A stretch of 64,000 nucleotides of DNA from Dolichospermum flos-aquae CCAP 1403/13F (GCF_012516395.1 NZ_CP051206.1:2524501-2588500); one strand, 5' to 3'; counted from the first letter of the stretch, positions 44,893 through 54,128 are shown. Numbers and translations: made by a program. Notes: generated by a model from the letters alone, not told the origin.

Positions 44893-46392
44893 ATGAAATT
44901 TATATCAATTTTTTACGGGCTGTTTTTGTTGAGTGTTTTAGGAATCTACTGGACTGTTAATTTAGCAAATATAAGATTATGGATACTGCTAATAGCCAGC
45001 CTTGTTTTCTACGCATCTTTGCACATTCAATATTTACCATTACTTTTAGCACTAACTTTTATTAACTTCCGTCTAGGTTTAGAAATTGGCAGCAATACTT
45101 CACCAGGAAAGCATTCTCAAAACTGGAATTTATCTAACGAAGAACGGCAATTTACTCAAGCTGACTGGAATCAACGTCGTCTCAAAGTATTGTCGATTGG
45201 TATAGGTTTTAATGTTTTTATTCTTTTAGGTTTTAAATACATAAATAATTTCCTAAATTTAGTTTTTAATCAGCCGACAAATTCACCAGAATCATTAATT
45301 AAGTTAGTTGCACCTTTAGGAATTTCTTTCTTTACATTTGAATGTATTGCTTATTTAATAGATGTTTATCGTGGCGCTACTGCTACTACTAAATTTATCC
45401 AATTTGCCACATATAAATTATTTTTTGCCAAACTAATTTCTGGGCCAATTACTCGTTACCATAATTTAGCAATTCAATTTGATACCCTAAGATTTCCCAG
45501 CATTGATAGAGTTGCTGAAGGACTGTGGTTAATTGCTAGAGGTGCGGTTAAAAAAGGTATTTTCGCTGATAATTTGGGTATATTTGTGGATTTATGCTTT
45601 GGTAACTTACAAAGAGCAGGTAGTACAGATTTGTGGTTAGCTACCTTTGCTTATGGCTTGCAACTATATTTAGATTTCAATGGTTATGTTGATATTGCTC
45701 GTGGTAGTGCTTTACTATTTGGTTTAGTTTTACCGGAAAATTTTGATTTTCCCTATTTCAGTACCAGTATTGCCGATTTTTGGCGACGCTGGCACATCAC
45801 ATTGGGTGATTGGTTGCGTAATTATCTTTATTTTCCTTTAGGTGGTTCTCGACGCGGATTAATGCGTACCTGCGGAAATTTATTAATAGTAATGCTAATA
45901 GCTGGTATCTGGCACGGTTCAGCTTGGGGTTTTATTATTTGGGGTGTATTGCATGGTATCGCTTTAGCTGGGCATCGTCTCATTAGTGTATTAAGCGATC
46001 GTTTGACAATTCTTAATTTATTTTGGAAAAACCCGCTAGGAATAATTTTTGCTTGGTTTTTGACACAAATCATGGTTTTTACATCTTGGATTTGGTTTCG
46101 TCTCCCCAACCTCCAAGACTCTGCTTTAGTTATTCAACATCTTTGGGGTCATGGGGGTGATCAACAATTTGCCGCAAAGGTCTATATAGAAGCTCTAAAT
46201 ATGAGTCAATATCAAATTTCTTATTTGCTGCTCGGCATAGCTTTGCTGATGAGTATTTCTTATGCTTTTAAACGAGAAATGAAATTAGAGTTTAGCTGGC
46301 CAATTAAAATTGTTTTTGTCCCTTTATGCTTTTATGCGGTTTGGTTACTAGCGCCTGAAGGCAGTTTACCTTATATATACTTTGATTTTTAG
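44893..46392 (+). CDS. MBOAT O-acyltransferase (AlgI-like)
   Basis: 499 residues with about 11 membrane helices. The MBOAT signature is clear: FSTSIADFWRRWHITLGDWL near 294-313, then LRNYLYFPLGGSRRG. GIWHGSAWGFIIWGVLHG has the invariant His residues near 341 and 353. AlgI-type enzymes carry acetyl groups across the membrane for attachment to polysaccharide by an SGNH partner, here the gene 74 bp upstream. A cytoplasmic insert (about 68-95) is polar. No damage seen. Confidence 0.93.
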   Translation: MKFISIFYGLFLLSVLGIYWTVNLANIRLWILLIASLVFYASLHIQYLPLLLALTFINFRLGLEIGSNTSPGKHSQNWNLSNEERQFTQADWNQRRLKVLSIGIGFNVFILLGFKYINNFLNLVFNQPTNSPESLIKLVAPLGISFFTFECIAYLIDVYRGATATTKFIQFATYKLFFAKLISGPITRYHNLAIQFDTLRFPSIDRVAEGLWLIARGAVKKGIFADNLGIFVDLCFGNLQRAGSTDLWLATFAYGLQLYLDFNGYVDIARGSALLFGLVLPENFDFPYFSTSIADFWRRWHITLGDWLRNYLYFPLGGSRRGLMRTCGNLLIVMLIAGIWHGSAWGFIIWGVLHGIALAGHRLISVLSDRLTILNLFWKNPLGIIFAWFLTQIMVFTSWIWFRLPNLQDSALVIQHLWGHGGDQQFAAKVYIEALNMSQYQISYLLLGIALLMSISYAFKREMKLEFSWPIKIVFVPLCFYAVWLLAPEGSLPYIYFDF

Positions 46393-46478
46393 GAGTGAAT
46401 TTGCGGCTGCAATTTCTGTAAACCTCATTACATTAGGAAAACATATAACTGATATAACTAATACTAATTCTAATTATC

Positions 46479-46507
46479 TTTACAAATTTAAACTTATCCT
46501 CTAATGT
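46479..46507 (+). promoter_or_regulatory. Candidate sigma-70-type psbA promoter
   Basis: TTTACA (46479-46484), a 17-bp spacer and TAATGT (46502-46507), 59 bp before the psbA ATG. Spacing is ideal and the boxes fit cyanobacterial psbA promoters moderately well. The transcript would begin near 46515, right before the leader hairpin. Confidence 0.45.
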
Positions 46508-46515
46508 TGTATACA

Positions 46516-46535
46516 GGTAGGCAAAACCACCTACC
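46516..46535 (+). promoter_or_regulatory. psbA leader stem-loop
   Basis: GGTAGG (46516-46521) and CCTACC (46530-46535) pair around an 8-nt loop in the psbA 5' leader. If the promoter at 46479 is right, the mRNA begins with this hairpin. No Shine-Dalgarno sequence precedes the ATG, so leader structure may matter for translation or stability. Confidence 0.5.
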
Positions 46536-46565
46536 AACATCATAAGAAAATAAAGCAATTATAAA

Positions 46566-47648
46566 ATGACCACAACCTTACAACAGCGCTCAACCGCTAA
46601 CGTATGGGATCGCTTCTGCGAGTGGATCACCAGCACTGACAACCGTTTATATGTCGGTTGGTTCGGTGTATTAATGATCCCTACCCTGTTAGCCGCTACT
46701 ACCTGCTTCATCATCGCTTTCATCGCTGCGCCTCCCGTTGACATTGACGGTATCCGTGAGCCAGTCGCAGGTTCTTTGATCTACGGAAACAACATCATCT
46801 CTGGTGCAGTTGTTCCTTCCTCTAACGCTATTGGTTTGCACTTCTACCCAATCTGGGAAGCAGCTTCCTTAGATGAGTGGTTGTACAACGGTGGTCCTTA
46901 CCAATTGGTAGTATTCCACTTCTTAATCGGTGCAGCTTGCTACTTAGGCCGTGAGTGGGAACTTTCTTACCGTTTGGGTATGCGTCCTTGGATCTGTGTA
47001 GCTTTCTCTGCACCTTTAGCAGCAGCTACCGCAGTATTCTTGATCTACCCAATTGGTCAAGGTTCATTCTCCGATGGTATGCCTTTGGGTATCTCTGGAA
47101 CATTCAACTTCATGATCGTGTTCCAAGCTGAACACAACATCTTGATGCACCCCTTCCATATGTTGGGTGTAGCTGGTGTATTCGGTGGTTCTTTGTTCTC
47201 TGCAATGCACGGTTCTTTGGTAACTTCTTCCTTGGTTAAGGAAACAACTGAAACCGAATCTCAAAACTACGGTTACAAGTTCGGTCAAGAAGAAGAAACA
47301 TACAACATCGTTGCAGCCCACGGCTACTTCGGTCGTTTGATTTTCCAATACGCTTCTTTCAACAACAGCCGTCAATTACACTTCTTACTAGCTGCATGGC
47401 CAGTATTTGGTATTTGGTTCACCGCTTTGGGCGTTAGCACAATGGCGTTCAACTTGAACGGTTTCAACTTCAACCAATCCGTCATTGATTCTCAAGGTCG
47501 CGTTATCGCTACTTGGGCTGACGTAATCAACCGCGCTAACTTAGGTATGGAAGTAATGCACGAGCGTAACGCTCACAACTTCCCCCTAGACTTGGCTGCT
47601 AGTGATGTTGCTCCTGTTGCAATGAGCGCTCCTGCAATCAACGGTTAA
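46566..47648 (+). CDS. psbA: Photosystem II D1 protein, Glu130 (high-light) form
   Basis: 360 residues, full length with the C-terminal extension after A344. Cofactor ligands are all present: Y161, D170, H190, H198, H215, H272-region, E333, H332 and D342. S264 in the QB pocket is the wild-type, herbicide-sensitive residue. Residue 130 is Glu, which marks the stress/high-light D1 variant rather than the Gln130 form. D1 binds P680, pheophytin, QB and the manganese cluster, and is the rapidly replaced subunit removed by FtsH. Codon use is C-richer and more biased than neighbours (TTC, AAC, TAC), as expected for high expression. A terminator follows directly. Confidence 0.99.
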   Translation: MTTTLQQRSTANVWDRFCEWITSTDNRLYVGWFGVLMIPTLLAATTCFIIAFIAAPPVDIDGIREPVAGSLIYGNNIISGAVVPSSNAIGLHFYPIWEAASLDEWLYNGGPYQLVVFHFLIGAACYLGREWELSYRLGMRPWICVAFSAPLAAATAVFLIYPIGQGSFSDGMPLGISGTFNFMIVFQAEHNILMHPFHMLGVAGVFGGSLFSAMHGSLVTSSLVKETTETESQNYGYKFGQEEETYNIVAAHGYFGRLIFQYASFNNSRQLHFLLAAWPVFGIWFTALGVSTMAFNLNGFNFNQSVIDSQGRVIATWADVINRANLGMEVMHERNAHNFPLDLAASDVAPVAMSAPAING

Positions 47649-47683
47649 TAATTAAAGCTTTGTTAATAGCTTAATTACAGAAT

Positions 47684-47715
47684 CACCCTCCAGAAATGGG
47701 GGGTGTTTTTGTTTT
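47684..47715 (+). terminator. psbA intrinsic terminator
   Basis: CACCCTCC (47684-47691) and GGGGGGTG (47698-47705) form an 8-bp stem with a 6-nt loop, followed by TTTTTGTTTT. It lies 36 bp past the psbA stop and separates psbA from the next gene. Confidence 0.85.
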
Positions 47716-47776
47716 AGCTACTAATCAGCTAGAATAGAATCTAAACTTAGAAGTTTATCAGAGTCTAAATTTTCAA

Positions 47777-49078
47777 ATGTATAGATTTATAACAAGTATC
47801 AAAAAGTGCGATTTTCAACTTCTTTACTCTAGTTCCCCCATTAATCAGAAACATCATATTTTGTCACAATTGGGACCATTACAGCAAGTGTTTAAAAAAT
47901 TTATTGAGACTGAACAAAATACTATACCACTAGAAAATACGGAGCTAATAGAATTATTTGATTCTTGTATGGACATTACAAAAGATGTAGAAGAACTGAC
48001 AGAAATCCTGCAAAAAATTGCCCCTGGAAACAAAAGAGTTGGCTTTCACCAAATAAATTTAATTGTGGATAACTTGCGAACAAGACTTAGAAAATATCTC
48101 CAATATAAGGGATATACTCTTGATCTAATTCCTCATGATCATGCGTTTGGTAGTGGAGGTGATTTTATTAAAACAATTCATGCAACTACTAGCGCATCTA
48201 TTGTTGTAGCTCCTCTAATGACTATGTGTAAGACTGGAACAATAAATGTAACTTCCTTACACGGAAGTGATCAAGCAATGACAGAAATTGGATATAACCA
48301 AATCTCCATTAAACCATATTTATTGAAAGACCTACTTGTTAAGTATAATTTCGCTTTTGTTTCATTGGGAGATATGGGACTTCCCTATTCAGATGTACTT
48401 AAGAAAGCTAGAAAAAAGCTATGGGAAAAGAATTTGGAGGAAATAAATTCTAGATATAGACCTGAAGACAATAATTGGCAAAAAGTTGTCAGAAATTTAA
48501 ATATACCTCAAGTTATAGACATTTTTAAGATTGTAGCTCCCAATGCACAGATATTAAATCCTGTTCATCATTCTACAGGTGTATGCCATTTAAAAATGAT
48601 TCCTTATATTATTGGTGTATATCTACACTTGAATAGTAGTGGTATAATTTGTCATTGTTATGACGGAATTGACGAAGTATCTAATGCGTCTGTCACTCTT
48701 TTGGGGGATAACCCCAATAATCTTATAGTCAAAATTGACTCGGAAAATATCACCATTGCAGAATTTTTACCAGAAGATATTGGTCTTGAAAGAGTAAGTA
48801 TAGAAGAAATTAAAGAAAAAAAGTTAGTCAGCGAAGAAATTAATATCTTTTGGCAGATTCTTGCTGGTGAAAAAGAATACTTCAAATCAAAGAGAGACTT
48901 TATTGTAGCAAATGCTGCTTTGGTACTTGTGGCTGGTAATAAAGTATCTAATCTTGATCAAGATATTATCAGTCAACTAAGAGAAGGGGTCAAAATAGCT
49001 GAAAATTTAATTGATTCAGGTAAGTCTTATAGGAATTTTAGTCAACTATTATTAGAGCTACAAAATCAATATGCTTAA
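47777..49078 (+). CDS. TrpD-fold (glycosyltransferase family 3) protein of unknown substrate
   Basis: 433 residues. An N-terminal helical domain (about 30-115) precedes AFGSGGDF at 123-130, the equivalent of the phosphoribosyl-diphosphate loop GTGGD of anthranilate phosphoribosyltransferase. TGTINVTSLHGSDQAM (about 153-168) corresponds to the KHGNR-SSKSGSAD region, and NPVHHSTGVCHLKMIPYI to the later family motif. The family's key basic Lys-His-Gly-Asn-Arg sequence is not kept, so it is probably not a true TrpD. TrpD paralogues of this sort occur in biosynthetic settings with unknown acceptors. Upstream psbA has its own terminator, and a convergent gene follows, so it is transcribed alone. 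Confidence 0.65.
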   Translation: MYRFITSIKKCDFQLLYSSSPINQKHHILSQLGPLQQVFKKFIETEQNTIPLENTELIELFDSCMDITKDVEELTEILQKIAPGNKRVGFHQINLIVDNLRTRLRKYLQYKGYTLDLIPHDHAFGSGGDFIKTIHATTSASIVVAPLMTMCKTGTINVTSLHGSDQAMTEIGYNQISIKPYLLKDLLVKYNFAFVSLGDMGLPYSDVLKKARKKLWEKNLEEINSRYRPEDNNWQKVVRNLNIPQVIDIFKIVAPNAQILNPVHHSTGVCHLKMIPYIIGVYLHLNSSGIICHCYDGIDEVSNASVTLLGDNPNNLIVKIDSENITIAEFLPEDIGLERVSIEEIKEKKLVSEEINIFWQILAGEKEYFKSKRDFIVANAALVLVAGNKVSNLDQDIISQLREGVKIAENLIDSGKSYRNFSQLLLELQNQYA

Positions 49079-49096
49079 GTAAAAAAACTATAATAT

Positions 49097-50224
49097 TTAC
49101 TCTAGGATAATAAATAAGTCTTCAGTTTTTGGATACTTACTTTTAATCAGGTTTTTTATAGAATCTGGTAAGTCATTTATAAATACATTTCTTGCCCTAA
49201 ATTCTTGTTGCTTGACTCTGATATTTATATCTTGCTTATTTGCAATCTCATTAAACAATGCTGAATTTTGTATATAGTAGCCTTGAGGATACTCAATATA
49301 CATAACATGATCATAGCTACGTTGAGTAATCCCTCCTTGTATAACTTCTACTTTTAAGTAAAGAAAATCCTCTAAAGTTATGCTTCTCATATCTTGCCAT
49401 ATCTCATCAAAACGTTCATTGATAAATCCACCCACAGGTGAATCAACTGGTAGTTTTAACTGCTTGCCCATAGTCGAAAGTTTACCAGAGCGAAAGAAAG
49501 TGACAAATAAGTGTGGTGTACACATATAAATAGCTAGAGAGGGGCTACTATTGTATAGTTTGACTTCTAATTGATTTACTTTTCCGTATAATTCTAATTG
49601 GCTATTAATGTTTTGTATTTCCCGTAAATTAATATAAATATTGTCTGCTACATTTATATTAATGAATTCTGGTGATGCGGTTTTTAATTCATTTGAACGT
49701 GCATCCACTAAATCTATATTATCTGGATTGAGTAGCAAAATTTGAATTTTAGAACTAGGATTTTTATCAATAAAATTTAAGATCGCATTTACAAATATTT
49801 CCTTGTATTTATCATCTTTTAATAAATCTGTCCAGGTTTCCATTATTCTAATTGAAACAATATTAATTTGAATTTGTTTTAATTGAGCAACTGTATTAAT
49901 AAATTCTATTTTATTAAAAAATTCTAGCTTAACTCCTTGTTGCTCGTCTATTTCTTTAAGTCTTATTAGAATAATTTCAAAAGCAATAAAAGTACATACA
50001 GTTCCTAGTAAGTTAAATCCGAGGTCTTGAGAAATGCTGTAAAAACTAAGTTTTTCTCCTCCTAAAGAGGACAATGCAATTAAAAATATTGATAATATAA
50101 AAAGAATAGAGCCAATCAAAAATGATGGATTACGAACAAGATTATTGAATCTTATCATTGTGAAACTAATATTTTTTCGCATTATTTTTATTTTTTTATT
50201 GGAGCTAATATTTGTACTTTTCAT
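49097..50224 (-). CDS. Two-TM protein with soluble domain resembling PLD/DUF5919-like effectors
   Basis: 375 residues. Two hydrophobic helices lie at about 35-53 and 70-88, and the rest is cytoplasmic. KIQILLLNPDNIDLVDARSNEL (about 155-175) and SLAIYMCTPHLFVTFFR (about 232-248) resemble strands of the phospholipase D-like fold in DUF5919-type proteins. The HKD catalytic motif is not visible. SPVGGFINERFDEIWQDMRS near 265 also fits that pattern. A membrane-tethered sensor or effector is possible. The gene is AT-rich and has no HIP1 site. It is convergent with the TrpD-fold gene, and I cannot name a family with certainty. Confidence 0.55.
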   Translation of the reverse strand: MKSTNISSNKKIKIMRKNISFTMIRFNNLVRNPSFLIGSILFILSIFLIALSSLGGEKLSFYSISQDLGFNLLGTVCTFIAFEIILIRLKEIDEQQGVKLEFFNKIEFINTVAQLKQIQINIVSIRIMETWTDLLKDDKYKEIFVNAILNFIDKNPSSKIQILLLNPDNIDLVDARSNELKTASPEFININVADNIYINLREIQNINSQLELYGKVNQLEVKLYNSSPSLAIYMCTPHLFVTFFRSGKLSTMGKQLKLPVDSPVGGFINERFDEIWQDMRSITLEDFLYLKVEVIQGGITQRSYDHVMYIEYPQGYYIQNSALFNEIANKQDINIRVKQQEFRARNVFINDLPDSIKNLIKSKYPKTEDLFIILE

Positions 50225-50371
50225 GATGTTTTTATTTTCACAAAAGATATTAATTTGTCCTTATTGATAGCATAATAACTATAGGACTAATATTTGATTT
50301 TTGGAATATACGCAGGGGGAGGCTTTTTCAATCTAAATTACTTAAATTTTTAATCATTTATGATTTCTGTA

Positions 50372-50460
50372 TCAATACCTTGTCCAAATTAGAAAAAGCC
50401 TTGATTTGTAGGTTGGGTTGAAGCATGAAACCCAACCTACAGGAAATGGATAAGGTATTG
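50372..50460. repeat. MITE-like element with CAATACCTT termini
   Basis: Terminal inverted repeats CAATACCTTGTCCA (50372-50385) and TGGATAAGGTATTG (50447-50460), one mismatch. Inside, a perfect 12-bp inverted pair GTAGGTTGGGTT (50408-50419) and AACCCAACCTAC (50429-50440). Partial copies are at 23055-23068 and 30365-30438. The gap 50225-50650 otherwise contains no gene. Confidence 0.8.
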
Positions 50461-50650
50461 CTGTAAAGGCACAACTATTCAAAATAATACTGGTACAAGA
50501 CGAAGTAAGTCAAGTAACCGGAACTGAGGAAATGAATGTAATATTTTACACTGTTACATTAGATATTTTCCTGATTTTTAATTTTTTATTCTGTCCTGCG
50601 GTACTCGTGTAAAGAGTAAGTAAAATGGGAATATCCGTAATTAAAACCTT

Positions 50651-51175
50651 ATGCCTAGTACCGCTAATTTTCTGCAATATACCCAATGGTCAGGTATTGC
50701 GACAATAGTATTTGCAGTCCTGACAATCTTAGCTTTCATTCTTAAATGGGGCTTTCGCTTTCGACTGGTGGGTGCAACTGGCTTTATGCTGGTACTGACA
50801 GGGGGATTATTTTCACTTTCCCTCGTTCCCCTGAGTCGCACAATTATTCCTGGTGCTGTCAAGTACAGCCTAGTTTATGATAACGGTTCTAACCAAACAG
50901 TAATTGCCGTCGCACCAGAAATTACTCCCACAGAATTAGAAGCAACTTTACGTCAAGCAGCTAGTAACCTTTATTCCTATGGTCGCTTAGGTACTGGTGG
51001 TAGTAAGGAAATGATAGTCCGCGCTCGCACTATTATCCACCCAGAAATAGGGTTATCTGTACCGCTGTACTTGGGTCAAGTAAATCGCACTTTGGTCAGT
51101 CGTGAAGACCCAGAAATGGTGGTAGAAGTTTATTTAGATAAATTTGCTTCATTACCAGAACCCACTGCTTCATAG
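50651..51175 (+). CDS. ycf51: Ycf51 family protein (DUF2518)
   Basis: 174 residues. Two membrane helices at about 14-32 and 38-58 are followed by a soluble domain with YSLVYDNGSNQTVIAVAP and ARTIIHPEIGLSVPLYLGQ, the DUF2518/Ycf51 core conserved in cyanobacteria and some red-algal plastids. The function has not been established. Full length and undamaged. The start ATG lies in a purine-poor leader with no strong ribosome-binding site. Confidence 0.85.
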   Translation: MPSTANFLQYTQWSGIATIVFAVLTILAFILKWGFRFRLVGATGFMLVLTGGLFSLSLVPLSRTIIPGAVKYSLVYDNGSNQTVIAVAPEITPTELEATLRQAASNLYSYGRLGTGGSKEMIVRARTIIHPEIGLSVPLYLGQVNRTLVSREDPEMVVEVYLDKFASLPEPTAS

Positions 51176-51346
51176 GTGACGGGGAATGGGTAATTGGGAA
51201 TGGGTAATTGGGAAGAAAAATATTCTCCTCTTCCCCCTGCCCCCTGCTTCTTTCTTGTTTGCACATTTTTTGGTCATCTATCATACAATAAAGATTATTT
51301 TAAAATTTGATTAAGAAATATCAATAGTTTTGGCAAAATCAAGATC

Positions 51347-52525
51347 ATGCCTAATCAACATTCTACTGAAACTTTGTCCACTCAAACCTCTAGTTCATTT
51401 TTCAGCCTTTCTGTTTCCCCTGGGAAAGTAATTCGCGGTGCGGGTGTGTTGTCAACCGTTGCGGGTGAAGTTGCTAATTTGGGAACTCGTCCCTTAATTA
51501 TTGCTGGAAATCAGACTCTCAATCTGAGTCAAGAGAGTTTACAATCTCTTTTCCAATCTCCAGAATTACATCCTTTGTCAGTTTCCTATGGTGCTGATTG
51601 TTGTGAAGCTAGTTTGAAAGCCTTACGCAAAGCCGCTAAAGAACATAAAGCTGATCTGATTATCGGTATTGGTGGTGGTAAAGCCCTGGATACGGCTAAA
51701 TTAGTCGCCCACCAATTGACATTACCAATTGTGACAATTCCCACTTCTGGGGCTACCTGTGCGGCTTGGACTGCCCTTTCTAATGTCTATTCAGAAACCG
51801 GGGCGTTTTTATATGATGTGGCTTTATCTCGCTGTCCTGATTTGCTGATTTTGGATTATAATTTAGTTCAGACTGCACCTCCAAGCACATTAATAGCAGG
51901 AATTGGGGATGCGATCGCTAAATGGTATGAAGCATCAGTAAGTAGTGGGCATTTGCAACAAACTTTAATTATTGCTGCGGTTCAACAAGCGCGAATTTTA
52001 CGCGATATTTTATTGCAAAAGTCTGCTGCTGCGTTACAGTCCCCAGGTACGGAAATTTGGCAAGAAGTTGTAGACGCAACCGTACTCCTAGCTGGAGTAA
52101 TTGGGGGACTAGGAGGGGCGCAATGTCGCACAGTCGCTGCCCATGCAGTTCATAATGGCTTAACTCATATTTCTGGACATGGTAGTATTCACGGGGAAAA
52201 GGTCGCTTATGGTATCCTGGTACAACTGCGGTTAGAAGAAATGATCCAGGGAAATCAATTAGCAGCGTCAGCAAGACAACAATTGTTGAAGTTCTATGCA
52301 GAGATTGGACTACCCCAAAAATTAGCAGATTTGGGATTAGGTAATATCACTCTGGGTGAGTTACAAACAGCAGCAGAAATTAGTTTAGAACCTAATTCTG
52401 ATATCCACCGTCTACCGTTTAATGTAGCGTTGGAACAATTGATGGCCGCAATGGTTTCTACCACTGCACCAATAGATGTTAATCGTGTTTCCACCAGGGG
52501 AATAAGTGACGAGGTGAAGGAATGA
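51347..52525 (+). CDS. Iron-containing alcohol/glycerol dehydrogenase family protein
   Basis: 392 residues. GIGGGKALDTAKLVA at 107-121 is the NAD(P)-binding glycine motif of the glycerol-dehydrogenase-like branch. IPTSGATCAAWTALS follows. Metal ligands are supplied by the Asp in GDAIAKWYE and the His residues in HAVHNGLTHISGHGSIHGE. Substrate is unknown; related enzymes oxidise glycerol or other polyols. The stop overlaps the start of the aminotransferase gene by 4 bp (ATGA), so the two are translationally coupled and may act in one pathway. Confidence 0.88.
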   Translation: MPNQHSTETLSTQTSSSFFSLSVSPGKVIRGAGVLSTVAGEVANLGTRPLIIAGNQTLNLSQESLQSLFQSPELHPLSVSYGADCCEASLKALRKAAKEHKADLIIGIGGGKALDTAKLVAHQLTLPIVTIPTSGATCAAWTALSNVYSETGAFLYDVALSRCPDLLILDYNLVQTAPPSTLIAGIGDAIAKWYEASVSSGHLQQTLIIAAVQQARILRDILLQKSAAALQSPGTEIWQEVVDATVLLAGVIGGLGGAQCRTVAAHAVHNGLTHISGHGSIHGEKVAYGILVQLRLEEMIQGNQLAASARQQLLKFYAEIGLPQKLADLGLGNITLGELQTAAEISLEPNSDIHRLPFNVALEQLMAAMVSTTAPIDVNRVSTRGISDEVKE

Positions 52526-53727
52526 GTTTGAGTTGGATTTCTCCCGCAGAACGGATACAAAAATTGCCGCCTTATGTGTTTGCCCGTTTGGACGAATTAA
52601 AGGCTAAGGCTAGAGAACAAGGGTTAGATTTGATTGATTTGGGTATGGGTAATCCTGATGGACCTACTCCCCAACCAGTGATAGAAGCGGCTATGGCAGC
52701 TTTGCAAAATCCCGCTAATCACGGTTATCCTCCATTTGAAGGGACTGCAAGTTTCCGTAAGGCGATTACTCAATGGTATCATCGCCGTTATAGTGTTACC
52801 CTTGATCCTGATAGTGAGGCTTTACCCTTACTCGGTTCTAAGGAAGGTTTGGGACATTTAGCGATCGCCTATATTAATCCTGGTGATACTGTATTAGTAC
52901 CTTCACCATCTTACCCTGTGCATTTTCGTGGACCGATTATTGCTGGGGGAGTTATCCATAATTTAATTCTCAAGGAAGAAAATAATTGGTTAATTGATTT
53001 AGCAGCTATTCCTGAGGAAGTGGCTAGAAAAGCGAAAATCCTCTATTTCAATTATCCTAGTAATCCTACCGCAGCCACAGCCCCCCGCGAATTTTTTGAG
53101 GAAATTGTGGCCTTTGCACGGAAGTATGAAATCCTTTTAGTCCATGATTTATGTTACGCAGAATTAGCTTTTGATGGTTATCAACCCACTAGCTTGTTAG
53201 AAATTCCTGGTGCTAAGGAGATTGGTGTCGAGTTTCACACTCTCTCTAAAACCTATAATATGGCAGGTTGGCGCGTTGGTTTTGTTGTCGGAAATCGTCA
53301 CGTTATCCAAGGTTTGCGGACTCTGAAAACCAATTTAGATTATGGCATTTTTTCGGCTTTACAAACAGCAGCAGAAACAGCTTTGCAACTTCCTGATTCT
53401 TATTTACATGAAGTGCAACAACGTTACCGCGTTCGTCGAGATTTTTTAGTAGATGGTTTGGGTAAGTTAGGGTGGAATATTCCCAAAACTGAAGCGACTA
53501 TGTATTTGTGGATAAAATGTCCGGTGGGAATGAATTCTACAGATTTTGCTTTGAATGTTTTACAGCAAACTGGGGTGGTTTTGACTCCTGGAAATGCCTT
53601 TGGTGTGGGTGGTGAAGGCTATGTGAGAATTAGTTTAATTGCAGATTGCGATCGCTTGGGTGAAGCTTTACAAAGATTCAAGGAAGCGGGGATTTGCTAT
53701 CAATCGGAAGTTTCTGTTTCTGCGTGA
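52522..53727 (+). CDS. Class I/II PLP-dependent aminotransferase (LL-DAP/aspartate aminotransferase-like)
   Basis: 401 residues. The PLP lysine is K243 in LSKTYNMAGWRVGF. NPDGPTP (45-51), the NYPSNPTAATA region (177-187) and VHDLCYAELAFDGY complete the fold-type I pattern. The sequence most resembles cyanobacterial aspartate/LL-diaminopimelate aminotransferase-like proteins that use the cue LIDLGMGNPDGP. The exact substrate cannot be told. Start ATG overlaps the dehydrogenase stop (ATGA), so the pair is an operon; a ketone-producing dehydrogenase followed by a transaminase is chemically consistent. Confidence 0.88.
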   Translation: MSLSWISPAERIQKLPPYVFARLDELKAKAREQGLDLIDLGMGNPDGPTPQPVIEAAMAALQNPANHGYPPFEGTASFRKAITQWYHRRYSVTLDPDSEALPLLGSKEGLGHLAIAYINPGDTVLVPSPSYPVHFRGPIIAGGVIHNLILKEENNWLIDLAAIPEEVARKAKILYFNYPSNPTAATAPREFFEEIVAFARKYEILLVHDLCYAELAFDGYQPTSLLEIPGAKEIGVEFHTLSKTYNMAGWRVGFVVGNRHVIQGLRTLKTNLDYGIFSALQTAAETALQLPDSYLHEVQQRYRVRRDFLVDGLGKLGWNIPKTEATMYLWIKCPVGMNSTDFALNVLQQTGVVLTPGNAFGVGGEGYVRISLIADCDRLGEALQRFKEAGICYQSEVSVSA

Positions 53728-53766
53728 TAATTAAGGTGAATACACAATCTCAAAAGAATTAAGATC

Positions 53767-54024
53767 ATGACGATTCTGGAAAAAGTAGTAACTACGATGC
53801 AGCAGTTACCTATAGATCAACAGCAGCAAGTTCTCCGTTTTGTTGAGTTTCTGGCATTTGAATTGGGTAATCATCAAGTTAATCAAGATTCTGAAAACTC
53901 AAATCTAAAAAAGCCTGAAGCTTCTCCTCATGATCTATTGAGAAAATGGGAAGGAGTTATTGAAGGTGGGGTAGACGATCTTTCTTTTAATAAGAAATAC
54001 ATGGAAGAATATGGGCAGAAATGA
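53767..54024 (+). CDS. DUF2281-like antitoxin
   Basis: 85 residues. The N-terminus TILEKVVTTMQQLPIDQQQQVLRFVEFLAFEL is the helical DUF2281 pattern. A polar linker (PEASPHDLLRKWEG) leads to a toxin-binding type tail (VDDLSFNKKYMEEYGQK). Genes of this sort stand just before PIN-domain toxins. Here it overlaps a truncated PIN start by 4 bp (ATGA), so the antitoxin has lost its partner. It looks intact itself. Confidence 0.7.
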   Translation: MTILEKVVTTMQQLPIDQQQQVLRFVEFLAFELGNHQVNQDSENSNLKKPEASPHDLLRKWEGVIEGGVDDLSFNKKYMEEYGQK

Positions 54025-54128
54025 ATCAGCAGATAATTCTTGATACTGGTGTTTTGGTTGCTTATTTCAGGAAATCTGATCGCTTTCATCAATGGGCTGT
54101 AACTCAATGGAGATATTATGAACGATAA
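54021..54128 (+). pseudogene. Truncated PIN-domain (VapC-like) toxin
   Basis: 35 residues: MNQQIILDTGVLVAYFRKSD and then RFHQWAVTQW, ending after five more codons in TAA. This is the first strand and helix of a PIN nuclease with its first catalytic Asp (D8 in LDTGVL). The remaining about 100 residues, with the other acidic residues, are missing. The frame runs into the next small gene, which begins 8 bp before this stop. Confidence 0.75.

Noticed and set aside
47777-49078. Calling the TrpD-fold gene trpD
   Set aside because: The KHGNR motif of anthranilate phosphoribosyltransferase is absent and no trp genes are nearby.
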